In this document: positions 17,017 through 26,194 of the stretch, one piece after another
Layout: each line of letters starts with the position of its first letter
How positions within the stretch are numbered: position 1 is the first letter of the stretch
Assembly: GCA_963835295.1 (NCBI GenBank)
Contig: CAWIEX010000010.1
Coordinates: 620,001-684,000 of the forward strand
Direction: 5' to 3'
DNA length: 64,000 nt
DNA from: JAOPZW01 sp963835295
Lineage (GTDB): Bacteria > Actinomycetota > Thermoleophilia > Solirubrobacterales > Solirubrobacteraceae
Program-made: the position numbers and the translations under genes
The notes under the pieces: generated by a model
What the model was told of the DNA's origin: nothing
What the model saw: the letters and a program-made list of their open reading frames with translations, nothing else
Databases searched by the model: none

Positions 17017-18175
17017 CGAAGGTCACGTGCAGGGCGCCGTCGTCGAAGGAGGCGCCGGTGGGCCGGTAGTCGCCCATCGCGGGCGGCAGCATCAGGGTGC
17101 GCTTGTAGCCGTCGACGCGGACCACGAGCTCGAGGCCGATCTTCTTCAGCGAGATCTCGCCCTTCTCGGCGAAGGGCAGGTCCATGCGCAGCTGCGCGGA
17201 GTCGGCGCCGACGACGAGCTCCTGCGTGAGGCCCTCGTGCAGGACGGCGCTCGGGTCGCCCTGCTCGAAGACGCGGGCGCCGAGGCGGTCGAGCATGTCC
17301 GCGCCGACGACCTCCTCGCCGAAGTACGGCGCGCGCAGCACGGGCACCGGGGCGAAGGCCGACTGGACCTCGTCGAGCGCCGTGAGCTGGCGCTCGCGCC
17401 AGGCGCCGAAGTACGGGCCCACCTCCTCGGGGAAGACGCGGTTGACGACCACGGCGTCGGTCAGGTAGCCATAGAGGTTCAGGTAGGTGAAGGTGCGCCG
17501 GGCCTCGTCGACCACCATGCGGTCCGGGGTCATGACCAGCCGCACCGACACGTGCTCGGTGTCGCGCAGGATCTCGTTCATGGCGATGAGGTTGCGCACC
17601 AGGCGCCGGACGTCGTCGATGACGGCGTCGCCCGGCAGCGAGACGTCGAGCATCGCGCGCGCCAGCGGGCGCGCCGCCGCCATGAGCTGTGGCGACTGCG
17701 GGAAGACCTTCTGCAGCCACCAGCGCGCGACGTCGGGGAAGGAGAGCAGGCGCAGCGTCTCGCCCGTCGGCGCGCAGTCGACGATGACGCAGCCGAAGCG
17801 CTCGTCCTCGTGATGGCGCTTGATCTGCAGCAGGCTGAAGAGCTCGTCCAGGCCAGGCGGCACGGTGAGCTCCTCGGCGCTGATGCGGTCCACGCCGCGC
17901 TCGAGCAGCAGCTCGCCCAGCCAGTCCTGGACCGCCGCCCAGTGGCGCTCCATCTCGTCCTGGGCGGAGACCTGCTGGGCCCACAGGCGCTCGCCGACCT
18001 GCGTCGGCTCGCCCCCGACCGCGGTCTGCAGCGAGTCGGCCAGCGAGTGCGCGGGGTCCGTCGAGAGCACGACGGTGTCGATGCCGCTCGCGGCGACGCG
18101 CCGCGCCGTGGCAGCGGCGACCGAGGTCTTGCCGACCCCGCCCTTGCCGGTGTAGAGGATGGTCCGGGGCGCCAT
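17003..18175 (-). CDS. ArsA/Get3-like ATPase with HSP20-like C-terminal domain
   Basis: A 390-aa protein of the ArsA/GET3 family. The deviant Walker A is GKGGVGKT (10-17), a switch I region follows in STDPAHSLADSL, and switch II is DCAPTGETLRLL. The last 75 residues (from LTQELVVGADSAQLRMDLPF) look like the ArsA HSP20-like domain. The Cys metal sites of arsenite-pump ATPases and the CxxC of eukaryotic Get3 are not seen, and no arsB or arsR gene is near. A role in handling hydrophobic proteins or a membrane complex is more likely than arsenite efflux. Confidence 0.88.
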   Translation of the reverse strand: MAPRTILYTGKGGVGKTSVAAATARRVAASGIDTVVLSTDPAHSLADSLQTAVGGEPTQVGERLWAQQVSAQDEMERHWAAVQDWLGELLLERGVDRISAEELTVPPGLDELFSLLQIKRHHEDERFGCVIVDCAPTGETLRLLSFPDVARWWLQKVFPQSPQLMAAARPLARAMLDVSLPGDAVIDDVRRLVRNLIAMNEILRDTEHVSVRLVMTPDRMVVDEARRTFTYLNLYGYLTDAVVVNRVFPEEVGPYFGAWRERQLTALDEVQSAFAPVPVLRAPYFGEEVVGADMLDRLGARVFEQGDPSAVLHEGLTQELVVGADSAQLRMDLPFAEKGEISLKKIGLELVVRVDGYKRTLMLPPAMGDYRPTGASFDDGALHVTFDGPD

Positions 18176-18194
18176 GGGCGACGCGTCAGCCTAC

Positions 18195-19520
18195 TCAGCG
18201 CGCCCGGACCGCGATCCGCCCGGCGAGGGCGCCCACGTTGCCCGCCAGGTCCACCGCGCGCAGGCGCACGCCGAGCCCGCCGCGCCGGCGCGGGCGGATG
18301 GCGAAGGCGTGGCGGCCGTGACCGAAGCGCGCCGAGCGCATGAGCACCGGCTTGCCCTTGCGCAGCACGGTGAGCGTCACGGTCGCGACCTTGTTCAGCG
18401 TGAAGACGAGCTTCGAGGACCTCTTGGCCACCGCGAAGGTCGACCTCAGGGCGAGCACGGGCGGCTGGCGCAGGTAAGCGGTGAAGCGATCGGCCTCGGT
18501 GCAGTAGAGCGCGGGGTCGCGGACGCGCTTGCACAGCGCGCGCAGGAAGTCGCGCAGGAGCACGTGGTAGCCGAGGTCGCTCTCCCGGCCGGGCTGGTAC
18601 AGCGACCACGCGCCCGTGTCGAAGGTCGGCAGCTCGACGCGCGCCTGCGCCTCGCCGGCGGCGAAGAGCGCGCGCCCCTCGGCGTCGTTGGCGAAGCTCG
18701 CGAAGTCATAGAGCCCGTTGAGCGCCTGGATGAAGCCGTTGACGATGTGCAGCGCGGGGGCGAAGGAGTACTGCAGGTAATGCGCGCCGACCGCCGTGTC
18801 GACACGCACGCCCTCGGGCGGCGGGGTGCGGAAGATCCCCAGGGCGGCGCGCGCGGCCTCGAAGTAGCGCGGCTCGCCCAGGCGCGCGGCCGCGCGCGAG
18901 AGGGCCTGAAGCGCCGTGCCCTGCGAGAGGCCGCTGACCCACGGCGGCGCGCCGTGGTCGAAGTGAAAGAGCGACTCCCAGGCGATCCCGCCGGCCCGGG
19001 CGGTGGCCAGGCCGAGCGCCTCGTCGAGCAGGGCGCGCAGCTCGTCGTCGTGGCCCGTCTGCTGGAAGAGCCCATTGGCCCGGCCGAAGGTGCCCAGCCA
19101 CTGGACCTGGATCCCCTGGCCGGGGTAGTACTGCCACACGAGCTGGCTGCGGGCGAACATCACGCGCTGGCCGTAGCGCAGCAGCGAGCCCTCCGACCAC
19201 CAAGCGCGGTTGCGCTGGAGGGTGAGGAAGACGAGCGGGGCGCGGCTGGGGGTGAGCAGGCCCGTCCTGGCGATGACGCGGGTGTTGGCGATCACGGCGC
19301 CGAGCTGGCGCCGGCGCGTGCCGTGGAGCCGGTTCAGCGTCGCCTTGGCGTTGTCGTAGGACTCGGCCCACGCGTCGTGGTGGAGCTGATCGATGGCGCC
19401 GGCGGCGAGCAGCGCGTCGAGCTCTGAGGGCACGGTGCGCGGCGCCTGGGCGTGGGCGGCCACCGGGGCGAGCAGGACCGCGAGCACCGTGGCGAGCAGA
19501 GCAACCGGCGGGCGCCGCAC
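18195..19520 (-). CDS. secreted D-glucuronyl C5-epimerase-like protein
   Basis: A protein of about 440 aa starting at GTG 19520 with a Sec signal peptide (VALLATVLAVLLAPVAAHAQA). The body resembles the C-terminal domain of D-glucuronyl C5-epimerases (QYYPGQGIQVQWLGTFGRAN, LYDFASFANDAEGRALF, GAWSLYQPGRESDLGYHVLL), an alpha/alpha-barrel that acts on uronic-acid polysaccharides. An Ig-like C-terminal segment follows. Probable substrate: cell-surface glycan. An ATG 39 bp upstream is in frame, but the GTG leaves a more usual signal peptide. Confidence 0.78.
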   Translation of the reverse strand: MRRPPVALLATVLAVLLAPVAAHAQAPRTVPSELDALLAAGAIDQLHHDAWAESYDNAKATLNRLHGTRRRQLGAVIANTRVIARTGLLTPSRAPLVFLTLQRNRAWWSEGSLLRYGQRVMFARSQLVWQYYPGQGIQVQWLGTFGRANGLFQQTGHDDELRALLDEALGLATARAGGIAWESLFHFDHGAPPWVSGLSQGTALQALSRAAARLGEPRYFEAARAALGIFRTPPPEGVRVDTAVGAHYLQYSFAPALHIVNGFIQALNGLYDFASFANDAEGRALFAAGEAQARVELPTFDTGAWSLYQPGRESDLGYHVLLRDFLRALCKRVRDPALYCTEADRFTAYLRQPPVLALRSTFAVAKRSSKLVFTLNKVATVTLTVLRKGKPVLMRSARFGHGRHAFAIRPRRRGGLGVRLRAVDLAGNVGALAGRIAVRAR

Positions 19521-19597
19521 GGGGCCGATGCTAGCGTCGCGCGCTCGGGCTCGATGCAAGTCCCCGCCCGCCCGGCCAGTAGTCTCCTGCGCCTTCC

Positions 19598-20707
19598 GTG
19601 GACCTGCGCCGATTCCTGATGACCAGCGAGGGCTGGCCGTACCTGCTGGTCCCGTTCATCCCGATCGCCATCGTGTTCGAGGTCGTCCACGCCGGCGCGG
19701 TGCCCACCTTCTTCGCCTCGGCGCTGGGCGTCATCCCGACCGCCGCCCTCATGGGCCGCGCGACGGAGGAGCTCGCGGTGCGCTCCGGGCCCGGGATCGG
19801 CGGCCTGCTCAACGTCACCTTCGGCAACGCGCCCGAGCTCATCATCGCCCTCTTCGCCCTCGGCGCCGGGCTGCACGAGGTGGTCAAGGCCTCGATCGTC
19901 GGCTCGATCATGGGCAACATCCTGCTCGTGCTCGGGGCCGCGATGTTCTTCGGCGGCCTCAAGCGCGATCGCCAGTTCTTCAACCGCACGGCGGCCTCGT
20001 CTCAGGCCTCGATGCTGCTGCTGGCGGCCGCCGCGCTGGTCATGCCAGCGATCTACGAGCTCATCGACGGGCGCGGGCTGCCGCTGCCCGGCGCCGAGCG
20101 CGTGCACTACGACACCACGGTCCAGGGGCTGTCCGCGGCGGTGGCGTGCGTGCTCATCGCCTCCTACGTCGCCGGCCTGTGGTTCTCGCTGAAGACCCAT
20201 CGGGACCTCTTCAACCCCGAGACCGACGACTCCGCGCACGGCGAGCCGTGGACGGTGCGCAAGTCGGTCATCGCACTGGCGATCGCGGGCGTGGCGGTGG
20301 GGGTCATGTCGGAGATCCTCGTCAGCTCGATCTCCGATGCCGCCGAGTCGCTGGGGCTGAGCGAGTTCTTCATCGGCGTCATCGTCGTGGCCATCGTCGG
20401 CAACGCGGCCGAGCACTGGGTCGCGGTGCTCGTGGCCATGAAGGACAAGATGGACCTGGCGGTCAACATCGCCATCGGCTCGAGCGCCCAGATCGCGCTG
20501 TTCGTGGCTCCGGTGCTCGTGTTGACGAGCTTCCTGCTGGGCCCCCACCCGATGGCGCTGGTCTTCAACGGCTTCGAGCTCGGCGGGATCCTGCTCGCCA
20601 TCATCATCGCCAACCATGTCACCAACGAGGGCGAGTCGACGTGGTACGAGGGAGTGCAGCTGCTCGCGGTCTACCTCGTGCTCGGGATCGCGTTCGCGGT
20701 GGCGTGA
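19598..20707 (+). CDS. Ca2+/H+ antiporter (CaCA family)
   Basis: A 369-aa integral membrane protein with about eleven helices. The two alpha repeats of the CaCA family are clear: GNAPELIIALFAL in the N-terminal half and GNAAEHWVAVLVA in the C-terminal half, each with the cation-binding Glu. The length fits CAX-type exchangers that export Ca2+ against protons. It starts at GTG 19598, divergent from the epimerase-like gene with a 77-bp gap. Confidence 0.93.
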   Translation: MDLRRFLMTSEGWPYLLVPFIPIAIVFEVVHAGAVPTFFASALGVIPTAALMGRATEELAVRSGPGIGGLLNVTFGNAPELIIALFALGAGLHEVVKASIVGSIMGNILLVLGAAMFFGGLKRDRQFFNRTAASSQASMLLLAAAALVMPAIYELIDGRGLPLPGAERVHYDTTVQGLSAAVACVLIASYVAGLWFSLKTHRDLFNPETDDSAHGEPWTVRKSVIALAIAGVAVGVMSEILVSSISDAAESLGLSEFFIGVIVVAIVGNAAEHWVAVLVAMKDKMDLAVNIAIGSSAQIALFVAPVLVLTSFLLGPHPMALVFNGFELGGILLAIIIANHVTNEGESTWYEGVQLLAVYLVLGIAFAVA

Positions 20708-20927
20708 GGACGCGCCGGCGACGCCCATGAGCGCGGCCAGCGCCAGGAGCAGCAGGCGGTGGTCGACGAGGCCGCCGAGGAAGGCGGGCGGGCGGTGCAG
20801 GCCGTCGTCCACGACGGCGAAAAGAGGACCGACTCGGCTCGCCGGGAAGCAGGCCGACCAGCAGCGCGGACTGGCCGGCGCCCAGCACCATCGCCGACGC
20901 CCCCAGCACGAGGTTGTCCGCGTACAT
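20680..20927 (-). pseudogene. possible small membrane protein gene, frameshifted near 20840
   Basis: ATG at 20927 opens MYADNLVLGASAMVLGAGQ..., a hydrophobic segment. A shift of frame near 20840 then continues as VGPLFAVVDDGLHRPPAFLG and a second hydrophobic stretch, HRLLLLALAALMGVAGASS. This joined product looks like a small membrane protein, whereas neither frame alone does. Its end is unclear and runs into the 3' end of the antiporter gene. It could be a remnant or a sequencing error; confidence is low. Confidence 0.3.
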
Positions 20928-20955
20928 CGCGCAGCGCGATGAGGCGGCGCACGCC

Positions 20956-21537
20956 TCAGCCCTCGACGCGGTAGGCGAACACCAGCATCTCGACCGGCTG
21001 CGATCGCTCCGGGCGCCGGGCGGGATCGGCCACCCGATCGCGGTGGCGCGTGAGCGTCTCGGTGAGCTCGGCGTCGAGCGCGCGCAGCTCCTCGGGCGTG
21101 ACGTGGAGCAGGAACTGGCTCGCGCCCGTGACCTCCTGCCACTCGCGCGGCTGGCGGGCGCGGGCCTCCATGCCGGCCCGCATGCGGCCGATGCGCCGCT
21201 CACGGATGACGCCGTCCAGCGCGGTGGCCGCGGTCGCGGTGGCCGGATCGTCGTGCACGTCGGTGAAGTGCAGCCCGACGTGGGCCAGGCGCCACGGCCG
21301 GCGCCGGCCGGCGCCGCGCCCGGCCTCCTCGACGAAGCCGTACTTGGCGAGCTGACGGAAGTGAAAGGAGCACGTCGTCGGGCTCTCGCCGATCGCCTCG
21401 CCGGCCTCGGTCGCCGTGAGCGGACCGCGCACCCCGAGCGCGTCGAGCAGGGCCAGCCGGACGGGATGGGCGAGGGCGCGCATGGCGCGGGGGTCGGAGA
21501 CGTCGCGGGTGTCGCTCCTCGGACTTTCGAGAGACAT
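20956..21537 (-). CDS. ArsR-like winged-helix transcriptional regulator
   Basis: A 193-aa regulator with an N-terminal winged helix: ALAHPVRLALLDALGVRGPL, then ATEAGEAIGESPTTCSFHFR as the recognition region. The C-terminal part (from about residue 95) is probably a ligand-binding or dimer domain and has no ArsR metal-site cysteines. Inverted repeats overlap its start codon, which suggests autoregulation. It is divergent from the GAF-GGDEF gene. Confidence 0.87.
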   Translation of the reverse strand: MSLESPRSDTRDVSDPRAMRALAHPVRLALLDALGVRGPLTATEAGEAIGESPTTCSFHFRQLAKYGFVEEAGRGAGRRRPWRLAHVGLHFTDVHDDPATATAATALDGVIRERRIGRMRAGMEARARQPREWQEVTGASQFLLHVTPEELRALDAELTETLTRHRDRVADPARRPERSQPVEMLVFAYRVEG

Positions 21538-21566
21538 ATCTCGAAAGATAACGATCGATAGCTATC
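21537..21566. promoter_or_regulatory. AT-rich inverted repeats over the ArsR-like start
   Basis: Two overlapping inverted repeats lie in the only AT-rich stretch nearby: TATCT-N4-AGATA (21537-21550), which touches the start codon, and the imperfect palindrome GATAACGATCGATAGCTATC (21547-21566). They are the likely autoregulatory operator of the gene at 20956 and probably also contain its promoter. Confidence 0.55.
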
Positions 21567-21693
21567 TCTGCAGTGCTCTGGCCGGTCCCGGGCGGGCGCA
21601 TCGGGCCGCGCGGGGCGGCGCGCGTGGTGCCGGTGTCCAGCGGTCCCGAGGCGTTCTTCATGGTCCGGCCGTCCTGGCCGATGACTCACGTAG

Positions 21694-23316
21694 GTGCGCC
21701 CGCAAGGAACACAGGTCGACCAGCTCATCGCTCTGCAACGCGTGCAGGGGCTGCTCGACGTCGCCCGTCTCGTGGGCTCCGATCGGAGCCTCGATTCCGT
21801 GCTGTCCGAGATCGCCCGCACGATCTCGGAGGCGCTGGGCTTCCAGGGCGTTGCGCTGAACCTCTACCGTCCTGCTTGGGACGACTTCATCGTCAGCACC
21901 GTCCACGGCAGCGACGCGATGTGCGAGGCGCTCCTGGGCGAGACCTACGACTGGTCGGTGTGGTCGGCGCCGCTGGAGGAGCGCTTCGAGCGCCGCGGCG
22001 CCTACTTCATTCCCGAGGGCAGCATGGACTGGTCGGACCCCGGGCTGGGGGCGCGCTACGTCCCCGAGCAGGCGACCGCCGAGGGCACCGACGCCTGGAT
22101 CCCCGGCGACGAGCTCTTCGTGCCCTGCCGGCACTCCGAAGGGCACCTGCTCGGCATCGTCTCGGTCGGCGAGCCGATCTCGGGCATGCGCCCGTCCGAC
22201 AGCCAGCTCGACCTGCTCGTGGCCATCGTCGCGCTCACTGCCCGCGCCCTGCAGGGCGCGCAGGAGGCGGTCGAGGCCGCGCGCCACCGGACGGCCCTCG
22301 AGCACCTGCTGCAGGTCTCCTCGCGCCTGTCCGAGCGCCGCTCGATCGACGAGGTGCTCCAGGAGGTATGCGACGGCGTCGCCGGAGCGCTGGACTTCCA
22401 GAAGGTCATGATCGAGCTCGCCGACCCCGCGACCGGGGTGCTGATGCCGCGCGCCGTGGCCGGCTGGGACGACGTCTCGCACGCTCCGCAGTGGCGCGTG
22501 TCGGTCGAGGAGATCCGACCGCTGCTGCACCCCGACTTCGAGGTCGAGGGCTGCTTCCTCGTCCCCCAGACGGCGGCCATCGCGCGCACGCCGCAGCGCG
22601 CCGCCTTCACCTCGACGATGAACGGGCGCGGCCCGCACGCGTGGGACCACCACTGGCTCGTGGTCCCGCTCTACGACCAGGCCGGGCAGATCTTCGGGCG
22701 CATCTGGGCCGACGACCCGGCCGACCGGCTGCTGCCCTCGCCCTCGCGCCTGCAGGCGCTGCGCGTGTTCGCCAACCAGGCGATGATGGCCGTGATCGCC
22801 GCCGGCCACGTCGAGCAGCTGCGCGCCCAGGCCGATCGCGACTCGCTCACCGGGATGCTCAACCGGCGCGCCTTCATGCGCGAGCTGAGCACCGAGATCG
22901 AGCGCTCCCTGCGCTACGGGCGCCGCTTCGTGCTGGCCCTCTGCGACCTCGACGAGTTCAAGCGGATCAACGACACCGACGGCCATCCCGCGGGCGATCG
23001 CGCGCTGGAGGGCGTGGCCGCCCTGCTGGAGCACACCGTCCGCGCCACCGACTTCGCCTTCCGCATCGGCGGCGACGAGTTCGCGCTCCTGCTGCCCGAG
23101 ACCAACGCCGACGAGGCACAGGAGGCGGTCGAGCGGATCGTCGCGGCGCTGGCGGGCGACAGCGTCCTCGCCAACGGCCTGGGCATCAGCTTCGGCCTGG
23201 CCCTCTTCCCGGTCCACGGCAAGACGCCCGAGGAGCTCATCCGCCGCGCCGACCAGGCGCTGTACGCGGCCAAGCGCTCCGAGGACGACCTGCACTTCGC
23301 GCCGCGCGCTGCCTGA
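21694..23316 (+). CDS. GAF-GAF-GGDEF diguanylate cyclase
   Basis: A 540-aa cytoplasmic protein with two GAF-like sensor domains (about 20-190 and 210-365) and a GGDEF domain. The active site is GGDEF (459-463), with substrate residues in DSLTGMLNRRAF and DLDEFKRINDTDGHPAGD. An inhibitory site RxxD is present as RATD (450-453), spaced five residues before GGDEF. It should make cyclic di-GMP in response to an unknown signal and be product-inhibited. The start is GTG at 21694 with a weak ribosome site. No EAL domain. Confidence 0.92.
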   Translation: MRPQGTQVDQLIALQRVQGLLDVARLVGSDRSLDSVLSEIARTISEALGFQGVALNLYRPAWDDFIVSTVHGSDAMCEALLGETYDWSVWSAPLEERFERRGAYFIPEGSMDWSDPGLGARYVPEQATAEGTDAWIPGDELFVPCRHSEGHLLGIVSVGEPISGMRPSDSQLDLLVAIVALTARALQGAQEAVEAARHRTALEHLLQVSSRLSERRSIDEVLQEVCDGVAGALDFQKVMIELADPATGVLMPRAVAGWDDVSHAPQWRVSVEEIRPLLHPDFEVEGCFLVPQTAAIARTPQRAAFTSTMNGRGPHAWDHHWLVVPLYDQAGQIFGRIWADDPADRLLPSPSRLQALRVFANQAMMAVIAAGHVEQLRAQADRDSLTGMLNRRAFMRELSTEIERSLRYGRRFVLALCDLDEFKRINDTDGHPAGDRALEGVAALLEHTVRATDFAFRIGGDEFALLLPETNADEAQEAVERIVAALAGDSVLANGLGISFGLALFPVHGKTPEELIRRADQALYAAKRSEDDLHFAPRAA

Positions 23317-23336
23317 GCGGTCATACACTCGGGGGC

Positions 23337-24467
23337 GTGGCGGATCCCGGACACGTCGCCGTCGGCACCTGGAGCGGCGGGCGCTTCATGCGCTTCGGCG
23401 AGGCGATCGACGACGAGCGCCTGGCCGCCCTGCTGCGCCCGGGCGAGGGCATCGACACCGTCCTGACGGCCGACACCTACGGGTCGGGCGAGGCCGACGC
23501 GCTGCTCGGCCGCGCGCTGCGCGGCCTCGAGCGCGAGTCCTACTGCTTGGTCGGCGCCGTCGGCCACGACTTCTACGAGGGCGAGCGCGAGGGCTCCAAG
23601 GGCTTCCCGCGCTTCACCGACCCGCGGCTGCGCGGCCCCGAGCAGTACGCGTCGTACCTGCGCATGGCGACGGAGCGCTCGCTGGAGCGCGTCGGCGCCG
23701 ATCGCTTCGACCTCCTGCTCCTGCACAACCCCGATCGCACCGGCTACACGAGCCCCGCGGTGTGGGAGGGGATGGCGGCGCTGCGCGACGCGGGCCTGAC
23801 GCGGATGCTCGGCGTCGCCCCCGGCCCCGCCAACGGCTTCACCCTGGACCTCATCGACTGCCTGGAGCGCTTCGGCGAGCTCCTCGACTGGGCGATGGTG
23901 ATCCTCAACCCGCTCGAGCCGTGGCCCGGCGAGCTGGTGCTCCCCGCGGCGCGGCGCTACGGCGTCGAGCTCATCACGCGCGTGGTCGACTACGGCGGGC
24001 TCTTCTGGGACGACGTGCGGCCCGGGCACGCCTTCGCGCAGCACGACCATCGCGCCTTCCGCCCCGAGGGCTGGGTGCAGGCCGGGCGCGAGCGCCTCGA
24101 GCAAATGCGCCCCATCGCCGGGCGCCACGGGCTGACGACGCTGCAGCTCGCGTGCCAGTGGAACCTGGCCCACGACCGCGTGCGCTGCGCGGTCCCGACG
24201 CTCATCGAGGAGCCCGACGCCGAGAAGCCGATCGAGGCCAAGCGCGCCGAGCTCGCCGCCGTCCCGCGCGAGCACGTGCTCTCCGACGACGAGGTCGCCG
24301 AGATCCGCGCGCTCGGCGACAACACCGGCTGCATGGCGCTGAAGGGCGCCTCGCCGCAGTTCGAGGGCGAGCCGCAGGCCGACCGCTGGCCGATGACGGG
24401 CGAGTTGCGCGAGCTGGCCGCGCGCTGGGCGATCGAGCCCGAGCGCGAGCTGTCGCACGTGACATGA
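23337..24467 (+). CDS. aldo/keto reductase-fold protein lacking the usual catalytic lysine
   Basis: A 376-aa protein starting at GTG 23337, 20 bp after the GGDEF gene. AKR features include DTVLTADTYGSGEADALLG (Asp and Tyr) and DLLLLHNPDR (His). The lysine expected after strand 3 is replaced in LVGAVGHDFYEG. The family is longer than usual AKRs and may have altered or no reductase activity. The stop overlaps the TetR start (ATGA), so the regulator is translationally coupled. Confidence 0.8.
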   Translation: MADPGHVAVGTWSGGRFMRFGEAIDDERLAALLRPGEGIDTVLTADTYGSGEADALLGRALRGLERESYCLVGAVGHDFYEGEREGSKGFPRFTDPRLRGPEQYASYLRMATERSLERVGADRFDLLLLHNPDRTGYTSPAVWEGMAALRDAGLTRMLGVAPGPANGFTLDLIDCLERFGELLDWAMVILNPLEPWPGELVLPAARRYGVELITRVVDYGGLFWDDVRPGHAFAQHDHRAFRPEGWVQAGRERLEQMRPIAGRHGLTTLQLACQWNLAHDRVRCAVPTLIEEPDAEKPIEAKRAELAAVPREHVLSDDEVAEIRALGDNTGCMALKGASPQFEGEPQADRWPMTGELRELAARWAIEPERELSHVT

Positions 24468-25069
24468 CGCCGGCGCCGGCGGGCAAGCGCGGGCCCGGGC
24501 GCCGGCCGGGGGAGAGCGGGACGCGCCAGGCCATCCTCGACGCCGCGCGGGCGCAGTTCGCCGCGCACGGCTGGGACCGGGCCACCATCCGCGCCATCGC
24601 GCGCGAGGCCGGCGTCGATCCCGCTCTCGTGCTGCACTTCTTCGGCTCCAAGGCGTTCCTCTTCGCCGCCGCCATGCAGTGGCCGTTCGACACCGACGCG
24701 GCGGTCGAGGAGGTGCTGGCCGGCCCGCGGTCCCAGCTCGGCGCGCGGCTCACGTCGTTCTTCCTCTCGGTGTGGGAGGACCCGCAGCGGCGCGAGCCGA
24801 TCATGGTCATGCTGCGCGCCGCCACGACCAACGCCCAGGCCGCCGAGCTGCTGCGCGAGACGCTGATGACGGTCTTCCTCGGCCCGCTGGGCGCCCGGCT
24901 GGAGGTCTCAGACCCTGAGCTGCGGATGAGCCTGTGCAGCGCGCAGCTCATCGGGCTGGGCACGGCGCGCTACATCGTCGCCTTCGAGCCGCTCGCGTCG
25001 CTGGAGCCCGAGCGGGTCGTCGATCTCGTCGGGCCGGCCCTGCAGCGCTACATGACGGGCGAGCTCTAG
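24464..25069 (+). CDS. TetR-family transcriptional regulator
   Basis: A 201-aa protein. The N-terminal TetR helix-turn-helix runs from QAILDAARAQFAAHGWDRA to IRAIAREAGVDPALVLHFFG. The C-terminal region resembles the TetR_C domain with PIMVMLRAATTN. It is coupled by ATGA to the AKR-fold gene and may regulate it. The 3' end overlaps the convergent epimerase gene by 4 bp. Confidence 0.92.
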   Translation: MTPAPAGKRGPGRRPGESGTRQAILDAARAQFAAHGWDRATIRAIAREAGVDPALVLHFFGSKAFLFAAAMQWPFDTDAAVEEVLAGPRSQLGARLTSFFLSVWEDPQRREPIMVMLRAATTNAQAAELLRETLMTVFLGPLGARLEVSDPELRMSLCSAQLIGLGTARYIVAFEPLASLEPERVVDLVGPALQRYMTGEL

Positions 25070-26022
25070 GCCGCACGGGCCACAGCGTCCTCGAAGCCGG
25101 TGCGCCAGCTGGGATGGTCGGGCTGCCAGCCGAGCTCGCGCTTGGTCTTGCCGTTGGAGGCCCCGCGGACGTCGGTGATCATCAGCGTCGCCGCCTCGCC
25201 CGCGGCGAGGCGCACCAGCCATGAGGGCAGCCGCCGGGGCGCCCGGGCGTCCAGCGCACGCGCGAGCTCGGGCAGCCACTCGCTCACCGGAGCGGGCTCG
25301 TCGTCGACGACCTGGTAGACGCCGGCGGCGCCGTGCTCGATCGCCTCGACGGTCGCGGTGGCGGCGTCGGCCACGTGCACGAACGACCACACGCCCCCCG
25401 CGGAGCCGACGAGCGGGAACTGGCGCTTGAGGACGGGCTTGGTCATCGTGGCCTCCGGGTCGGCGCTGATCCCGGTGCCGGGCCCGTAGAAGGTGCCGTA
25501 GCGAAGGACGATGCCCTCGGCCCACGTGATGCCCGTGACGGCCTCCTCGAGATGCCTGATCGCCGCGAGTGGGTCGCGCAGCGCGGCCGGCGGGTCCGGA
25601 TCGAGCGGGTCGTCCTCGCTCTTGACCGGGCCGCCCCTGCGCGCGAAGGGCCAGCCGGCGTAGCTCTGGGCGACGAAGCGGCGCGCGCCGGCATCCCGGG
25701 CGGCCGCCAGCAGATGGTCGGTGCCCTCCGTGCGCAGGCGGTTGGTCGCCGCGAAGTAGCGATCGATGCGGCGCATGTTCATCGCGCCGCGCAGCGCGGT
25801 CGCCTCGTGGACGACGATCTCCGGCGCGGCGTCCATCACGGCGCGCCACACCGCCTCCTCGTCCAGGACGTCGGCGACGACGGGCTGGGCGCCGAGCGCG
25901 CGCACGGTGTCGCGGGAGGCCCGCCAGCGAGTCATGCCGACGACCTCGTGGCCGCGCGCCACGAGCTGCGGGATGAGCTGGGTGCCGATGGCTCCCGTCG
26001 CTCCGGTCACGAACACCTTCAT
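25066..26022 (-). CDS. NAD(P)-dependent epimerase/dehydratase (extended SDR)
   Basis: A 318-aa short-chain dehydrogenase/reductase. The cofactor motif is VTGATGAIGTQLIPQL at the N-terminus. The usual YxxxK active site is not obvious: the equivalent region reads SYAGWPFARRGG. HVADAATATVEAIEHG is typical of the NAD-dependent epimerase family. It probably acts on a sugar or other small carbonyl compound. It is divergent from the LuxR gene across a 172-bp region. Confidence 0.85.
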   Translation of the reverse strand: MKVFVTGATGAIGTQLIPQLVARGHEVVGMTRWRASRDTVRALGAQPVVADVLDEEAVWRAVMDAAPEIVVHEATALRGAMNMRRIDRYFAATNRLRTEGTDHLLAAARDAGARRFVAQSYAGWPFARRGGPVKSEDDPLDPDPPAALRDPLAAIRHLEEAVTGITWAEGIVLRYGTFYGPGTGISADPEATMTKPVLKRQFPLVGSAGGVWSFVHVADAATATVEAIEHGAAGVYQVVDDEPAPVSEWLPELARALDARAPRRLPSWLVRLAAGEAATLMITDVRGASNGKTKRELGWQPDHPSWRTGFEDAVARAA

Positions 26023-26140
26023 GAGGGCTCCTCTGGGTCGCTGCTGGTCCGCGGCGCACCATCGCGCCCCACGGGGGCGGTCGTACCGGCGATCTCGCCG
26101 GCGGCTCGTCCTTCATCGAACACCACATTTTCAACAAGCG

Positions 26141-26146
26141 TAGAAT
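26141..26146 (+). promoter_or_regulatory. putative -10 element of the LuxR-type regulator gene
   Basis: TAGAAT, a near-consensus -10 hexamer, lies in a markedly AT-rich patch (26115-26155) of the divergent region, 49 bp before the ATG at 26195. No good -35 is seen at the usual distance, so this is tentative. Confidence 0.3.
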
Positions 26147-26194
26147 TAGGCTACGGTGCGCTGCACACACGAGACCCCTGCCCCAGGAGCCGCC

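Noticed and set aside
17003..18175. Arsenite efflux ATPase ArsA
   Set aside because: No arsB, arsR or arsC gene and no visible arsenite-binding cysteines, so only the family is assigned.
19334..21142. Minus-strand open frame of about 600 codons across the antiporter gene
   Set aside because: Mirror of the antiporter coding strand; only the piece near 20680-20840 might belong to a real, broken small gene.
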